Source of the DNA: Lepas anatifera
Taxonomy: Eukaryota; Arthropoda; Thecostraca; Lepadidae
Assembly: GCA_034440635.1 (NCBI GenBank)
Contig: JAOTON010001575.1
Coordinates: forward strand, 124,001-188,000
Length of the DNA stretch: 64,000 nt
Direction of reading: 5' to 3'
Below, piece after piece: positions 12,101-24,573 of the stretch (position 1 is the first letter of the stretch; each line of letters starts with the position of its first letter). The notes beneath the pieces were generated by a model, which saw only the letters and a list, made by a program, of their open reading frames with translations, was not told where the DNA came from and did no database searches. A program made the position numbers and the translations under genes.

Positions 12101-15100
12101 TTACCTTTATGTCACAATGCATTTGCCAGCTGATATGGCCATGTTTTTATTGCCTTCGCGTCTGGGACAGGGTGAGGTACGTTTAAGATCGCATCTGCCG
12201 TGCTGCCGTTTCTTTTTACTGCTTTGAAGCACAGAGGATTTTCAGCGCCCACCAGCCACCTCAATTTCCCAATAATTTCAACCTACCGAACTTGCCCGAA
12301 GATTGTTATTTTTATATTCATAGGTCAGCTGAACTATTTTCTTGTTCAGCTATCTACCTATAACTATCAAGTTTTATTCGAGTTTCCGTGGAATGACTAC
12401 TAGGTATGGTGGCTGATTCTCAAATTAAAAGCGTGAAAAGAACCATTGAGCTATTTCCAATTTTGATCCGAAATATTTCTTGTCCAGTCGTGTTAGAAGT
12501 CATTTAAATCATTATTTAGACTTGGCTGTACATTTCAGTCCGACATTGAACTTGCAAAGAACGAGAAAAGCATTATAGTCGATTTTATGGAATATAATAT
12601 TTTCAATCATTTTCAGCACAATTGCGTCTGAGCAGACCATATTTAACCTGATCGGATGTACAATTGATTTTCATCTGGGCCTTGACTCCACATGTGTCAC
12701 TATCGTATTGGAAATCTGATAGTTTTCTCTTCATTAATGTGCTCTGGTTTTCCTCATTCCCGAAACTCAACCAGTGTGACAGTATCGATGAGACTGTGGA
12801 AGACTAACCTTGGAACCATCTCCTAAAGAATCACGCTTACTGAGGCTCTTTAATTTATGCGCATCGCTAATTATAAAAGTCCGACTGTCCCCCCGTTATC
12901 AGAGGCGTAGCTCTGTTCTAACTGAGGTGTGCCCAGGCATCGGGTGAGACAATTCACGCGAATGCCCTTTCAGCTGATATTTTTATAATCATCTGTCTTA
13001 CAGCGCTGACATGAAAGAGTTGAAATGCGCCGCTAGAACTGCTTCAGATTGAAAAGGCTATGTCTATCCTTGTCTATCCTTTTGCGATTTGAAGGTTTTC
13101 CTGCTGGTCCAGCTAGCGGATGTTCGGACATTAGAAGAAAATATATCAAATCATTTGAGGACCGTGGCTAGACCTTGAAAGATACCATGACAGATCATTT
13201 TTAGTAGAATTTATCGGTCTCGGAATCAGGCCTCTAAATCACACAGAACCCTCCCAGTGAGCTTTTTACAAAACGTCTGATTTTGTCACGTCTGGCCAAG
13301 TCTGATTTTACAACCTAAAGTATTTATCAAGCACTTGGTGGTTGTACTTGTATCCATACATAAAACAAACGTACGAAGTTGGAATTAAAACTGGCGAGAA
13401 TGCTCGACCACGAGTCAACAATAATTTTCTAGGTATGCCTAACAATAGCTTCAGGGTGCGTAGTCAAAGAGCGTGTCGCCGGAGGCTAGTGTAACAGAGT
13501 AGGCACTCACCTAGAAGTGACAATCGTGATCGCATATGGATCGGTGAGTAATATTTTCAATGTTCCCTTGAATATTCGTATACCGTTAGCTTGTGAGCAA
13601 TACTGCTGAGTTGGCCGGTGGGCTTGATTAGTAACAAGCCGGTTCGGAGTTCTCACATGTGACGTCAGAATTCTGCAGGTGACGTCACGAATCTGTAGGC
13701 GAATTAACAACTGGTGCAAGGTTATCCCTGGCTTGATGAAGGATCTGGCTTAGATGTGAAAGTTGTTCACTTTCATCGAGGAATAGTGTCAGAAAAGCTA
13801 TCTGCTGCGAGTTTAGCATTTTCGTATCCCTGCACGGCTACCAGGGGGCCATTACGGGCTACCTTCAAGAAGCTTTCAGCATTTATGTTTCAATAATTCC
13901 ATGATGAATGTCAGTTCCACAGGCGGATGCCGACATCATATGACTCATACACCGCCGACCAATATCCTCCTTAATGGCAGGTCTCTGTCATCCAGACCAT
14001 AGCTCGGCTTTTCAGTACAGCCGGTGTCTCTCGGAGACATCACCGCGTGGGGATCAGAGAGTTGGAGCTCCCCGCTCAGGAGAGGGGGCGGGGGCCGGTG
14101 GTAGCTGCAGGGTAGTACCAAGGCTGTCCAGCATCCTGTGGTCCAATCACCACCCTCACGCCTCGCCTTCCGGCGTGAGGGCCAGTCCAGCTGCCCAACC
14201 AGAGACTGTCTCCATTACGGCACGGAGGCGAACGGGTTGTGAGTCACCACCGGCGAGGATGTTTCTAACGGTGCCTGTGGACTTTGGAGATGATAAGTAT
14301 TGTGTGATGGATGAGAATGCCGTGCGGATTGTTTGAAAACGTCAGCTGGAGAATCAACGCGGGCTTCCAACGCATGCGATTCTGAAGAAGACAGGTCTTA
14401 GACTTGCACGTGTTGTAATTGTGGGCTTGTAACATAGTCGCTTATGGCAAAAACTACAAGGTAGACATTTCTAGAAAGCATCCATCCGATGACAGTTTCT
14501 GTTGTCTTGTGAAATTTTGGGTCCAGTTTCCGTGCAGAAAGTTGTATGGCCACTGCAGTAATAGGGAGTCGGGAACAACTCTCTCATGCTGGTGTCATGA
14601 CTCGCTAACGGATGACCTTTAACCACTGTCGCCAAATGGCTGCGGCAAATGGGCTCGGATGACTTCGTTGGAGAAAACCACCCAGCAGTGGGAGGTCTCA
14701 CTGGTTCTCTGAAAATGTCACACACAGAATTAGAAAGGTAACCAGGCTATCATTACTGCATCTGGTTGCTGAGTCTGGGCCTTTATTCTGCTGACGGTAA
14801 TGTAATCCCATTTTCGGTACCGTACATACTGCTGATGCGCCAAATTTTGGCGACATTGCGAGCAATAAATCTGCATTTAGGCATCATTGGTGAATAATCT
14901 CTATCTATAATCATCCAGAATATCATCCAGGGGAGCACTTTGGGTTCATAGGTTGTTCTCAGGAACTAATGTTTTGTCGCTTTTGCAAAACAGAAATGTG
15001 CGACGTAAAGTGAGATTTACATTGCCTTATAGCCAGAAAGTGAATAATTATTTGCGACCAGAGAATTTATATCTGAGGAAGATAGAGCCTATGAATCAGC

Positions 15101-18066
15101 TAATGGCCAGCCTCTAAGTGAGGGCATTTGAAAGAAAAAGAACGAGACTAGACCACTATGATTTCCATTCACTTTCTCTCTCTCTCTCCCACCAAATTAT
15201 CCAGTGGGTGTTCTCAACCGCTGCGCCTGGGAGAACGCACAGGCCCCTTGGGCTTCCGATAAATCACAAGGTCGTTCGCTAAAAACCGGTTATTACCAGT
15301 TTGAGCAGCAGAAGAGATCGGCGCAGCGAGAAATGCCCTCCGGTGCCGATCCACCCCGACCCTGTTTCCGTAAAAGTGCGGCTTACATCCAGGTCAATAG
15401 CCCAGCATTTTCTTTAGTGACCCTTCAGTTCTGCATGGCCCCGGGGTAAATATTCCTCAGTTTTGGGGTCGTGATGGGTATGCTAACGAGCCTGAAGTGT
15501 CTGACTTAGTCTCTTCTGCCCTCCTGCGTACTACGGTGTAATGTTTGAGCTGAGGCATTAACCCCGGTCATGAACAGTTTTTCCTTAACCGTACAATTCA
15601 GGAAGGCGGTAAGCTTTTCCAGAGGCACCTCGAGTAGGAAACTATATTGGGCAGTTTGGGTGACATACTGTTCTTGAGATTGACCCATAGATCTAATCAG
15701 TGGTACGCGTGGAGTATTCACGGCCTTCACTCGTGGCTGCTGAGCCTGTATCTGTCCGCGGATGTGAGAAGTTGTGATAGCCCCCGGGGATATTCTACCT
15801 GGGCACGCTCCGTGAAGTATGCGATCACGAATGTTTCGCATCGGTGATAGTCAATGGCAGCCACGCGTGGTCTGTTTTGATCCGTGTCAGACTCTAGAAG
15901 AACACATTCTGTCTTGGAGATATGCGGTCAAAAAGTAGGAAGTTGTTTTCATTTGGTTTATATTTGTTTACTTCTCGAATCGCGACTGTGGTTATTCGGG
16001 GCCAAAAGTGTTCAGTGTGTCACCATTGAATTCTCACTAAATGTGTCACCAGCCCAGGCTGAAAAATGTGACACGTTTTGTGTTAGTAGGATACCAATGG
16101 ATACTCCTGGATAATCCTATTGTTGAAAAGCATTGTGAGGTCAAATTACAGGTGCCAATTTCCGATTTGCTCCGTTACTGGTCTGGAGGAAATATTACGG
16201 CTAATTGTTGTCACTTTGCCACCTTGGACTGTCACCACTTAGAATGTCAAAATGTAGTTTTCGACCCTGGGTTATTCATCCAATGGCAGTTGAAGTACAT
16301 GCTTGAAACATCGATTGTTAGATTATGTTTCGCTGCTACACGGCTATTACGGTGTACACATCTTTGTTTCTCTATCTCCCTCACCAAAATAGCTGGTAGG
16401 AACACGTGGTGAAATATTGTTAAGTCGGCGTCTCTGATTTCATTGATTACGCGATGGATGTAACGGGGTTTCCCTGAGTAAGGAACAACCTAGCTCCCGA
16501 GAAACCCTTCCAACAGGGAAATAGTTTTCGGTGCCATATACCCCTGGCAGTTGGTGAGTGGATAACACAAAAAGTTAGCATAATGTAAGTGGATACTCCA
16601 TCGATTTCGACGCTACAATACCGGCCCTCGTATCGCTGCCACCACTGGAAAATCTGCAAGAAACGTGCAAACTTCGCCAGGCACTCAAGAGTATTCACAA
16701 TGCCAGTGGCTCTGCCATCTCACACCTCTCCAACCAGGCCGGTCCGGTTACTCCGCGCCTCGTCAGACATTGATCCTCCCGTTTAGAAAGTTTCCGCTGG
16801 AACGCGGGCGGCTGCAGAGGCGTCACCAGACAGCCTGACCCGAGGGGTAATGTGGTAGCGCGAGCGTTGGTATGACACAACTGATCCGGAATTTCCCCGA
16901 AGTTATGTGAACTTTATCGTGCGGTTTACTGTTTTGCAACCCCCGCTGGGCGCGCCTCTGGTATTGAGGTGTGATGTTTGGCGACGCGGTCAATAACAGG
17001 GCTGGTGTTGACGAAGTAATCGAGTGTCTTTGTCACGCTACCCCCGCCGTCCTTCGGTCGTTCAAAGCCAAGGGATCGATTCTTGAGCCATTGGGAGTTT
17101 CAAGGTCCAGCGTTCAGGACCTCTTGTCGGAGGTCGTGGAAACTGCGATGAGACTGAGTTTGTATATGTCCTGTTGTGATTGTTTGCAGTTTTGATGGCT
17201 GCCTCGTTTGCACATATAATTGACTATGAACAATGACTACTGTTCCATCCCTTTTTAAATGCTTACTCTGTTCATACCGTAAAGGTGAGCGCTGTCTGCT
17301 TTCTACTAAACTAGGACCAACCGCATTATTCTGCCTTGGGCTTGGTGCCAGGAGCTTCATTGTACTGGACTCAGTGCCACCTAATCTTCAATTCGTATTC
17401 ACAAGGCCAAAGCCACCCGGAAGTGTTTAATTTACATATTATTTGCTGTGTCGGTTTTCCCTCTCAGCCCTCTCCCTTAAAAAATCAGAGTGGAAAAAGA
17501 AGACCTCCAGTGCCTCTTCGTTAAGACTTGACATGGTTGCCATGGAAACCCTCGCGGCGTCTACTGTCGGTTTCACATGCACATAAGTCTGAAGTAAAAA
17601 CCAGGAACCGGTCGGCCTCCGACCCCGTCGGAGCTTCACGTGCTGACCTTTCGACCTTTAGCCATTCACTGAATGGCCTTGATGGCGCGCTGGCACCGGA
17701 ACCTCGAGAAGAGCCGGCGTTGATTGGTACTGGGAGAACTGTTAATAAACTCAAGATTTATGTTTGCATACAAGAATTTACGTTGCTAGTTTGATGAAAT
17801 TGTTCGTTTTTTGTTCATTATAATCAGATTATTTTGTTCGTGATTGCACTGAATTATTCGTTATAATATTTTGAAGAAATTATCCCCAAATTTACCTGTC
17901 TTGAGGTATGCATCACTTATCAGTAATATATCCCTTATGTAATTTGTGGTTTCATTTTAGAGCCTTATATTTGCATATCTATGCCAGCGCCATAAATGAA
18001 ATCTGGGGAAATTTAGAAATATTCCACTGGTAGCTTTAACAAGGAAAAATATAATGATTCGCATGC

Positions 18067-18141
18067 TTCCAACAGCTGACCTCCCTGGTCCTCTCACATA
18101 AGCCCAAACCCTCCACCACTGAGCGAGCCCTTCCCAGTCCA
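18067..18141 (-). mobile_element. Possible tRNA-derived SINE head
   Basis: On the minus strand the stretch GGGCTCGCTCAGTGGTGGAG (18,111-18,130) is a near-consensus RNA polymerase III A box. It is followed at tRNA-like distance by GGAGGTCAGCTGTTGG (18,069-18,084) in place of a B box. The second box is poor, so this is at best an old SINE copy. It lies just before the minisatellite. Confidence 0.35.
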
Positions 18142-18283
18142 CTGAGTGATTACCACATCAGAAGGCTCGCCAGCGCCGTGGGCCCTGACGGCAGCCGCCG
18201 ACTCCGGCGCTGTGAGACTTCACCGGCGCTGACCACATCCTGAATCAGTGTCGTCCGGAGTTGGCTGTCCGGAACGGACGACC

Positions 18284-19162
18284 CTGTTACACACGGTCTA
18301 GAGGTGCTACCTTCAGACTTGCTGTGCACATGGTCTGGAGGTACTGCCTTCAGACTTTCTACACAAGGTCTGGAGGTGCTACCTTCAGACTTGTTATACA
18401 CGATCTAGAGGTGTTGTCTATCTTCAGACTTGTTACACACGGTCTAGATGTCTTACCTTCAGACTTGTTACACCAGTCTAGAGGTGTTACCTTCACTTGT
18501 TACACGGTCTGGGTGCTACTTTCAGACTTGCTGTGCACAGTCTGGAGGTACTGTCTTCAGACCTTTTACACCAGGTCTGGAGGTGCTGCCTTCTGACCCG
18601 CTGCTCAAGTCTGGGGTGTTACCTTCAGCTTGCTACACACAGCATGGAGATGTCACCTTCAGACTTGAGCCACACACTGGAGTGTTACCTACAGACTTGG
18701 TACACAACTAAAGGTGTTGTCTTCAGGCTTGTACACACGGTCTAGAGGTGTTACCTTCTGACTTGCTACACATGGTCTGGAGGTGTTACCTTTAGACTTG
18801 TTACACACGGTTTGGAGGTGTTACCTTTAGACTTACCTCACAAGGTCTGGAGGTGCTACCTTCTGACTTGCTACACACGGTCTGGAGGTGTTACCTTCAG
18901 ACTTGCTAAGTCTGGAAGTACTGTCTTCGGACCTTCTACACATGGTCTGGAGGTCCGATCTGCACCTGTCACAGACGGTTTTGAGGTGCTGCCTACACAC
19001 CTGCCACACATGGTTTCGAGGTGTCGCCTACACCCCTGTTACACATGGTTTTGAGGTGTCGCCTACACATCTGTTACACATGGTTTCGAGGTGCTGCACA
19101 AAAGATATGTCACACGTGGTTTTGAGGTGTTGCCTACAGACCTGTTGCATGTTGTGGGGCTG
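18284..19162. repeat. Minisatellite, about 25 degenerate units of roughly 35 bp
   Basis: The array repeats a unit of the form TTACACACGGTCTGGAGG followed by TGTTACCTTCAGACTTG. Up to about 18,950 the units carry the ACCTTCAGACTTG form. From about 18,965 they change to GGTTTTGAGGTG with GCCTACACACCTG, giving two sequence classes. Unit lengths vary from about 31 to 40 bp through small deletions. Several frames stay open across parts of it and encode repeats such as RSGGATFRLV, but the unit is not a fixed multiple of three, so I do not treat these as genes. Confidence 0.92.
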
Positions 19163-22100
19163 CTTTTATGAAACCTGATATAGCACTATTTGCAACGTTT
19201 CTTCTCAAATAAATTCGTGAAGTTTGGTGCTGCACTGGATACCCTTCCTGTCGTCATTTCACCTCACGTATTGTTTCAGCTGTTGTTTGCTCAGTACTGA
19301 AACTACGGGACCGTAGCGATGCATTTTTTCCACCGTGAGAACTTACAGAAAATACATTGAAAAAACTACTTGTCACAGTCGTGGTCGGCATATGTTTAGT
19401 CGACTTTTATCTAGTAATTCGCACAGTGCCTGTCGGTAAGAAAATTACCACAAAACATCTGTATTTGTTAGAACCACACTTTTCTATTCATTATCTGTAT
19501 CATTCCACTAGTCGCTAGCCATTAGCATTAAGCATGCAGCGTCTCTTCTCTTCCGCGCGTGCAGTCTACCTCTGGCTGTATCTTTTCCTAAGCCTCTCTG
19601 CTCCGTATTCTCCGGTCCTCTGCCTCGACTTTGGTGGGCGTGGCTGCAGGGCGGCGCCGGAAGAAGCAGCATCCGCTGTTTCCGCTCATTTAGCGTGAAA
19701 AATGGCGTCGGTAACTTGTAACGGTCTGCATCTAGTCCGGCTTGCTGAGGAGACCGGCTTAAAATCAGTGCCTCCAATGTGACTGCCTGTGCTGACATGT
19801 CTGTTCACTCCATTGCATTTGTGTGTCTGCATGACGCATTCCACTTCTGTTCTTTTTGTTTTTTACTTCTTTTTATTTCTATGGCAAAATTTTCTTTATT
19901 TTGTGTGTATTGTATTTTTGCTAGAGCAACTAATTTCAGATTGTGCTACAAGTTTGGCTCAGTTTGCATTGTGCTAACGGTGTGTGCTGACTCTTCGACC
20001 AGTAACAGAGAACATCAGATCGTAATGTTGGAATATGTTTTCTGGGTATAATATCATGATATGTTTCTTAATTATTTCCAAACCTAACGGACACCAATAG
20101 AGTGACCAAACAATTACACGCTTCTGCAAAACATCTCCCGGATGAGATGCTATCTGTTGGACCGCCCACTTCTTCGAAGTGTTTGTGAACCTTTTTATTC
20201 GCCCATCCCTCTCTTGCACTCTGCATCAGAGCAGGATCACCAAAACATCTAACATGGAGGTATCAGAGTCTGCTACTGTTGGCTAGCCTCTTACGTGATT
20301 TTCAAATATATTCTACGGTTTTGCATTGGACCCCAGCAGTCAGGGCTCAGACATTTAATTTAGATCACATTTTCGTGACCGGAAATTGTTTGAGCTACTT
20401 TCGGAAGTCAGGCATCATGATTCATAGCAAGAGAGATGTATGGGAAGATATTCGGGAAGCCCCATGCACAGCTCAGGTCATCATCCTCCTTTTGAAACCT
20501 CCAACCCATCCCTGTGAAGAGCTCCTAGCATCGGGCTCCGTTCGGGGCAAATTTGCATCTCTAATCTCAGCCGGCCGGCCGGCGCCCCCAGCCGTGAGCA
20601 CGGCCGGCCAGACCGACCGCCGGCGCGCCAGGTGGGGCCGTGAAGAGAAAGTGGCCCTAAAAGACGACGTGTGCCGGCCTCCAGGTAGCGTAGCCTACAG
20701 CGGCCGCCACGTGCTGCCAGCCGGTATTATCGCAACGCGTCGGATAGCCGGGGTGTATCGAGTCAGAATTTGGTTACGTCAGTTTTGGTGTAATAGTAAT
20801 CTCGAAGCGAATTCACGGCATGGTTTTGAGACCGGTGATGTCCGGAAATGGTCTGTACAAGGTACAATTGTACCAGGGAACCGGCCCGGTACGTCCCGGT
20901 GTAGCGCGTGCGCGGAGTGCCGCAAGGCTGTTCGACTGGACCTGCCCTGACAACTTTCCTTCTCGTTTGGAAGTGGAGATTATTTTTGAATTCCATCAGC
21001 TGGTAGCATTGAGGGGCGGTGGGTGTTTCAATGTGGTGGAGCTTCCTCGTCTTGATGTCCACCTGAGTATATAGAAAAAACTTGTAAATGCCAGGTAAGA
21101 AATGTAATTTTTATGCTGGCTCTGTGTTCTTGCAATGCTATTTCTCAGAAAAATCGTCCAGTGTCAACATTTACATATTTCTCCTGGATAATTTGTCCAA
21201 AGTGTCTCCGGCTATTGAAATGATAGCATATAATATATCTTCAAACCACACAGAATACTATGTTTAAAAGACGCTACCGCACACTCTGAAACACAGCATC
21301 GAAGTACCCGAGTGTCTGACTCATCGGTTTTCACCCGGATTTCGGATCAGTGTCGTGGCGTCTCGTCCAAGGCGTCGCTAGCGTTTCTCCGGCACACCCC
21401 TTCTTTATTTCCCTGACCTCGCAGCCGCAAATGTTTCGGGCTGAAGATCTCGCTCCGGAAGTGCTTATTTCCACCGGAAGTGGACTGTGCCGGTGGCACG
21501 TCTGGGAGCAGACTCAGACAGCTGTCTCAGAGAATGCACTGTCATGATGGGAAGGAAAGGCAGGTTGAGCTAAACGCTAGGGGAGATTTCGCTGATTGTT
21601 TCAAAGTTTCTTGACATTTTTTGCAGTGTGGTTAAGCAAGCAAACTTTCTAGGTCTGAGCGCATCAAGTGTCAGACATCAGAGTCGGCTTGTGTCGTTGG
21701 ATTTTTTCTCAATGGACTCTTTCCGGAGACAGTTATTATTCTCGATGCTCTCTGGCTTTGAAATGTAGATCGGAGTCTTTTCAAGCAGCCGTGGTTTGTT
21801 TTCTTGACTGCTTTTGTGACCGAAAACTGGTATTGTCTCAGGTAGCTTGTCTTTCCTAACGCTGTCTAGAGCTTTCGCATAGCTCTTCAACTTTCGCTTT
21901 CTCGCGAAATACCACGTATATTAATCTTTAGAACAGGGCTGGCAACTTTCGGGCCAAATGCTGTATCCGGACCAGTAGAATTTAGTATCCGGCTTGTATC
22001 ATGTATTCCTCGGAGGTATTCGCACAAGCCCATATTGTCGTGGCTGTGCTTCTATGATTTGTTCAGATTTGTCAAAATCTGGACTTATTTGACATAAGTT

Positions 22101-23172
22101 TCAATTCGGTCTCATTTTCATTTATTTGCAATTGATTCATTGATTTTAATTTCAGTGCACTGTTTCAATTTCACTGCCTCTGTATTGTACAATATTTTGA
22201 CTTATTGGTTTCTAGAAATTGAGAATCATATCATAGATTATATCTGTAGCAAAACATATTGTCTCAAGATAGACACTTTACTATGGAAAGCAATTCTCAC
22301 TAATTTTGCCTACGTTCGGCACTCAGAGGTATCATACGACCTGATGAAAAACGACACCCTACGCTTAGTCTAGACTATTGGACAGGCCGATTCTTGCTGT
22401 CTCGTGTTAGTCACAATTTTCAAGGTGTAAACGTCGATACGCGTCTTCAGTTTACTATTATTTCCTTCTTTGAAGTGGACTACATCATATCAGTCAAAGT
22501 GCGACTTTCCCTGGAGGCAGAATATAGGAGTTGGAGTGTTCTGCATACATTGACATGGACTGGGATTTGAACTCACGTCTGTCACAGTAAAAATACCCTT
22601 CAGAAAAATAAAGCTGTCTGCGCGCTCACGATTCACTTTGAACTCCAACAGTTGTACAATTTATGCTTCAGGCGGTGTTTAAAAAGCTCCTGTCGCGTAC
22701 GGACAGACTCAGGACGTAAAGACAAACCTCTCCAAACACCGCTCATGACAGTTTGTTTTCCCAAGACACTACCATTGCTAAGACTTTCAAAATTCTCAGC
22801 TAAGCAACCCAACAAGCGATAGCTGAATCATTCTGCGCATTAGTTCCGGTTTATCCAGTGCAAAAATGTGAAGCCGCGCAGGTTGAGTCACGAACTGAGG
22901 AATTTCTGCTGCGACTGCAGGTGTGGTTTCTCTCTCACCTCACCTGCTACAGATCAGGGTGGCAGTGCCTCCGTGCCGAGAGAGGTAACTGGTACCGCCA
23001 GCCGCCCAAGGCCGCCGATCTCATCTTGGAACTGGTCTTCCGTGCTGGATAGGAAGCCATTGTACATTCGGGATGGTTTTTATTGGAGATGGTTGAAGAA
23101 TCGAGTGTGTGACAGTTGATAGCACACGTGTAGTAACGCCTGTCTAAAAGTACATCCCATGCTGTACAATTA

Positions 23173-23235
23173 TCCTGGAGTGGCTAGCGTGTCTGCTTTC
23201 CACCCGTTTGGCTAGGGTTCAAGGCTTGGCGGATC
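23173..23235 (+). mobile_element. Possible tRNA-like SINE head
   Basis: An A-box-like TGGCTAGCGTGTCTGC and a B-box-like GGGTTCAAGGCTTGG are about 25 bases apart. This is the layout of a tRNA-derived promoter, but no complete cloverleaf can be drawn. The GGCGGATCC directly after it also occurs at 11,241. Confidence 0.35.
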
Positions 23236-24499
23236 CTGCGCCCCGGAAAAAATTGACCCCCGGAAACCATTACAACAGGATTATAATTAGTGACGCCACA
23301 TAATCTTGACTCGAAACTTGTCATTATCAAAACGTTCGGAATACTTTCTTTTTCATTGTGTTAGGCCTTCCCTTAGCAACCACTGCGGGGTGAAACATGC
23401 CTATTGAAGCCATGGTTACGAATTCACTATTTGACGCGTTCGACTTGAAACGGATTTGAAACTCTCTCAAAGCAAGGTCTGCAAGGCGGGTTTCTACTGG
23501 GGTAGGGTAAGGGCGGGTAGAGTACGCGGGAGATAAGAGTACGCAGCAGCTGTTTTGGTTACTTAGCAACCACTGAGATGGTGTATACCCTGGTATAAAA
23601 AAGCAGGGTCAGTGCCTAGGCTGCACACCAAATTCAACGTGCTCCTGTTTTCCCGCAGGAGTACAGAGCAAAATAAGTTTCTGGGCACCGTTGAAGTAAT
23701 ATTTCTTAACTGGTTGAACTTGTGACCATGGCTTCATTATCAAACTATTGTTACGGTCTGTCATCAGTAAGAATGCTGAGCTAGGAGTGTGCTCAGGGCG
23801 GGAGCTCACGCTAAAACGCCTGCCAACATGTTTTGAAGACTTTTTCCCAAGGGAAAATGTCCGGCAAAAGTACGCAGTAGATAATTGGGCAAGAGTGCGC
23901 ATGCTTAAGATTAGGAAACTTATTTTCGTCGGACGAGTCCGCATTCATATTTGGAAAACCAACGTTGCAACATGTTCTTGTATATTCAGAACGATATAAA
24001 TCATAAATCGCCTAGTTTGGCGACAAAAAACTTCGTGATATGGCCTTGCCTAAAAACGCGGGGCATCATGCGTCTAGCACCTCTTTGGTACTCTCCGACC
24101 CCTCCGCAATTACGCCGTGATTTTTATTTTGATGGGCTCGTGGCGTTCCTTTCAGAGATATCGAGTTGAAACATGACCATACATAGACAATTTTTCAGGC
24201 TAAACAACCTCATAAAATTCTTTGCTGTTAGACTTATAGGGAAAGTGAAGCCTTTAGAAGTTAAGTGCGTACTCTTCCACTGGGACTTCCCCACATGCTA
24301 ATGAGACAGGGGAGGAGGAGGGGTTCAAGGGGACCGATACGATTTTACTTAGCCGACTTGTAACACGACGGAAAACGGGTCATATAACGGTGCTTTTTCA
24401 GAAACCCAATACCTGGTCAGCAGTTCAATTAACTCTTAGAAATTCGGTCACAGACAATCCCACTTCCCAGGAGGTCCATCCTCCGCTCTCGTCGAGGCT

Positions 24500-24573
24500 G
24501 CCCCATACACTACTAAATGTCTTTCCATACACTACATACTAAATGTTCCCCATACACCACTAAATGTCTTCCC
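24500..24573. repeat. Short tandem repeat, three units of about 24 bp
   Basis: Three imperfect units contain CCATACAC, ACTAAATGT and a pyrimidine end. No gene is nearby. Confidence 0.85.

Larger units (their letters stand above)
5693..18066. other. No gene recognised; GC blocks, microsatellite and repeats
   Basis: Apart from the GC-rich block at 6,180, the TA repeat and the SINE fragment, I see no supported exon. GC-rich islands occur at about 7,850-8,110, 8,640-8,970 and 11,030-11,260. The segment 11,240-11,400 has a GGCGGATCCAGGG start and C-rich runs like those near 26,210-26,460, suggesting an unidentified interspersed repeat. Confidence 0.5.

Noticed and set aside
18261..18596. Repeat protein with RSGGATFRLV-like units
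   Set aside because: The DNA is a minisatellite whose unit length varies and is not held to a multiple of three, so frames break repeatedly.
18284..19162. CRISPR array
   Set aside because: Units are directly adjacent and degenerate, with no unique spacers of constant length, and the genome is eukaryotic.
20279..20950. Longest open frame, 223 codons, plus strand
   Set aside because: Its second half lies in a GC-rich island where stops are rare. The first half has no coding bias, no known domain is visible, and the opposite strand and other frames are similarly open.
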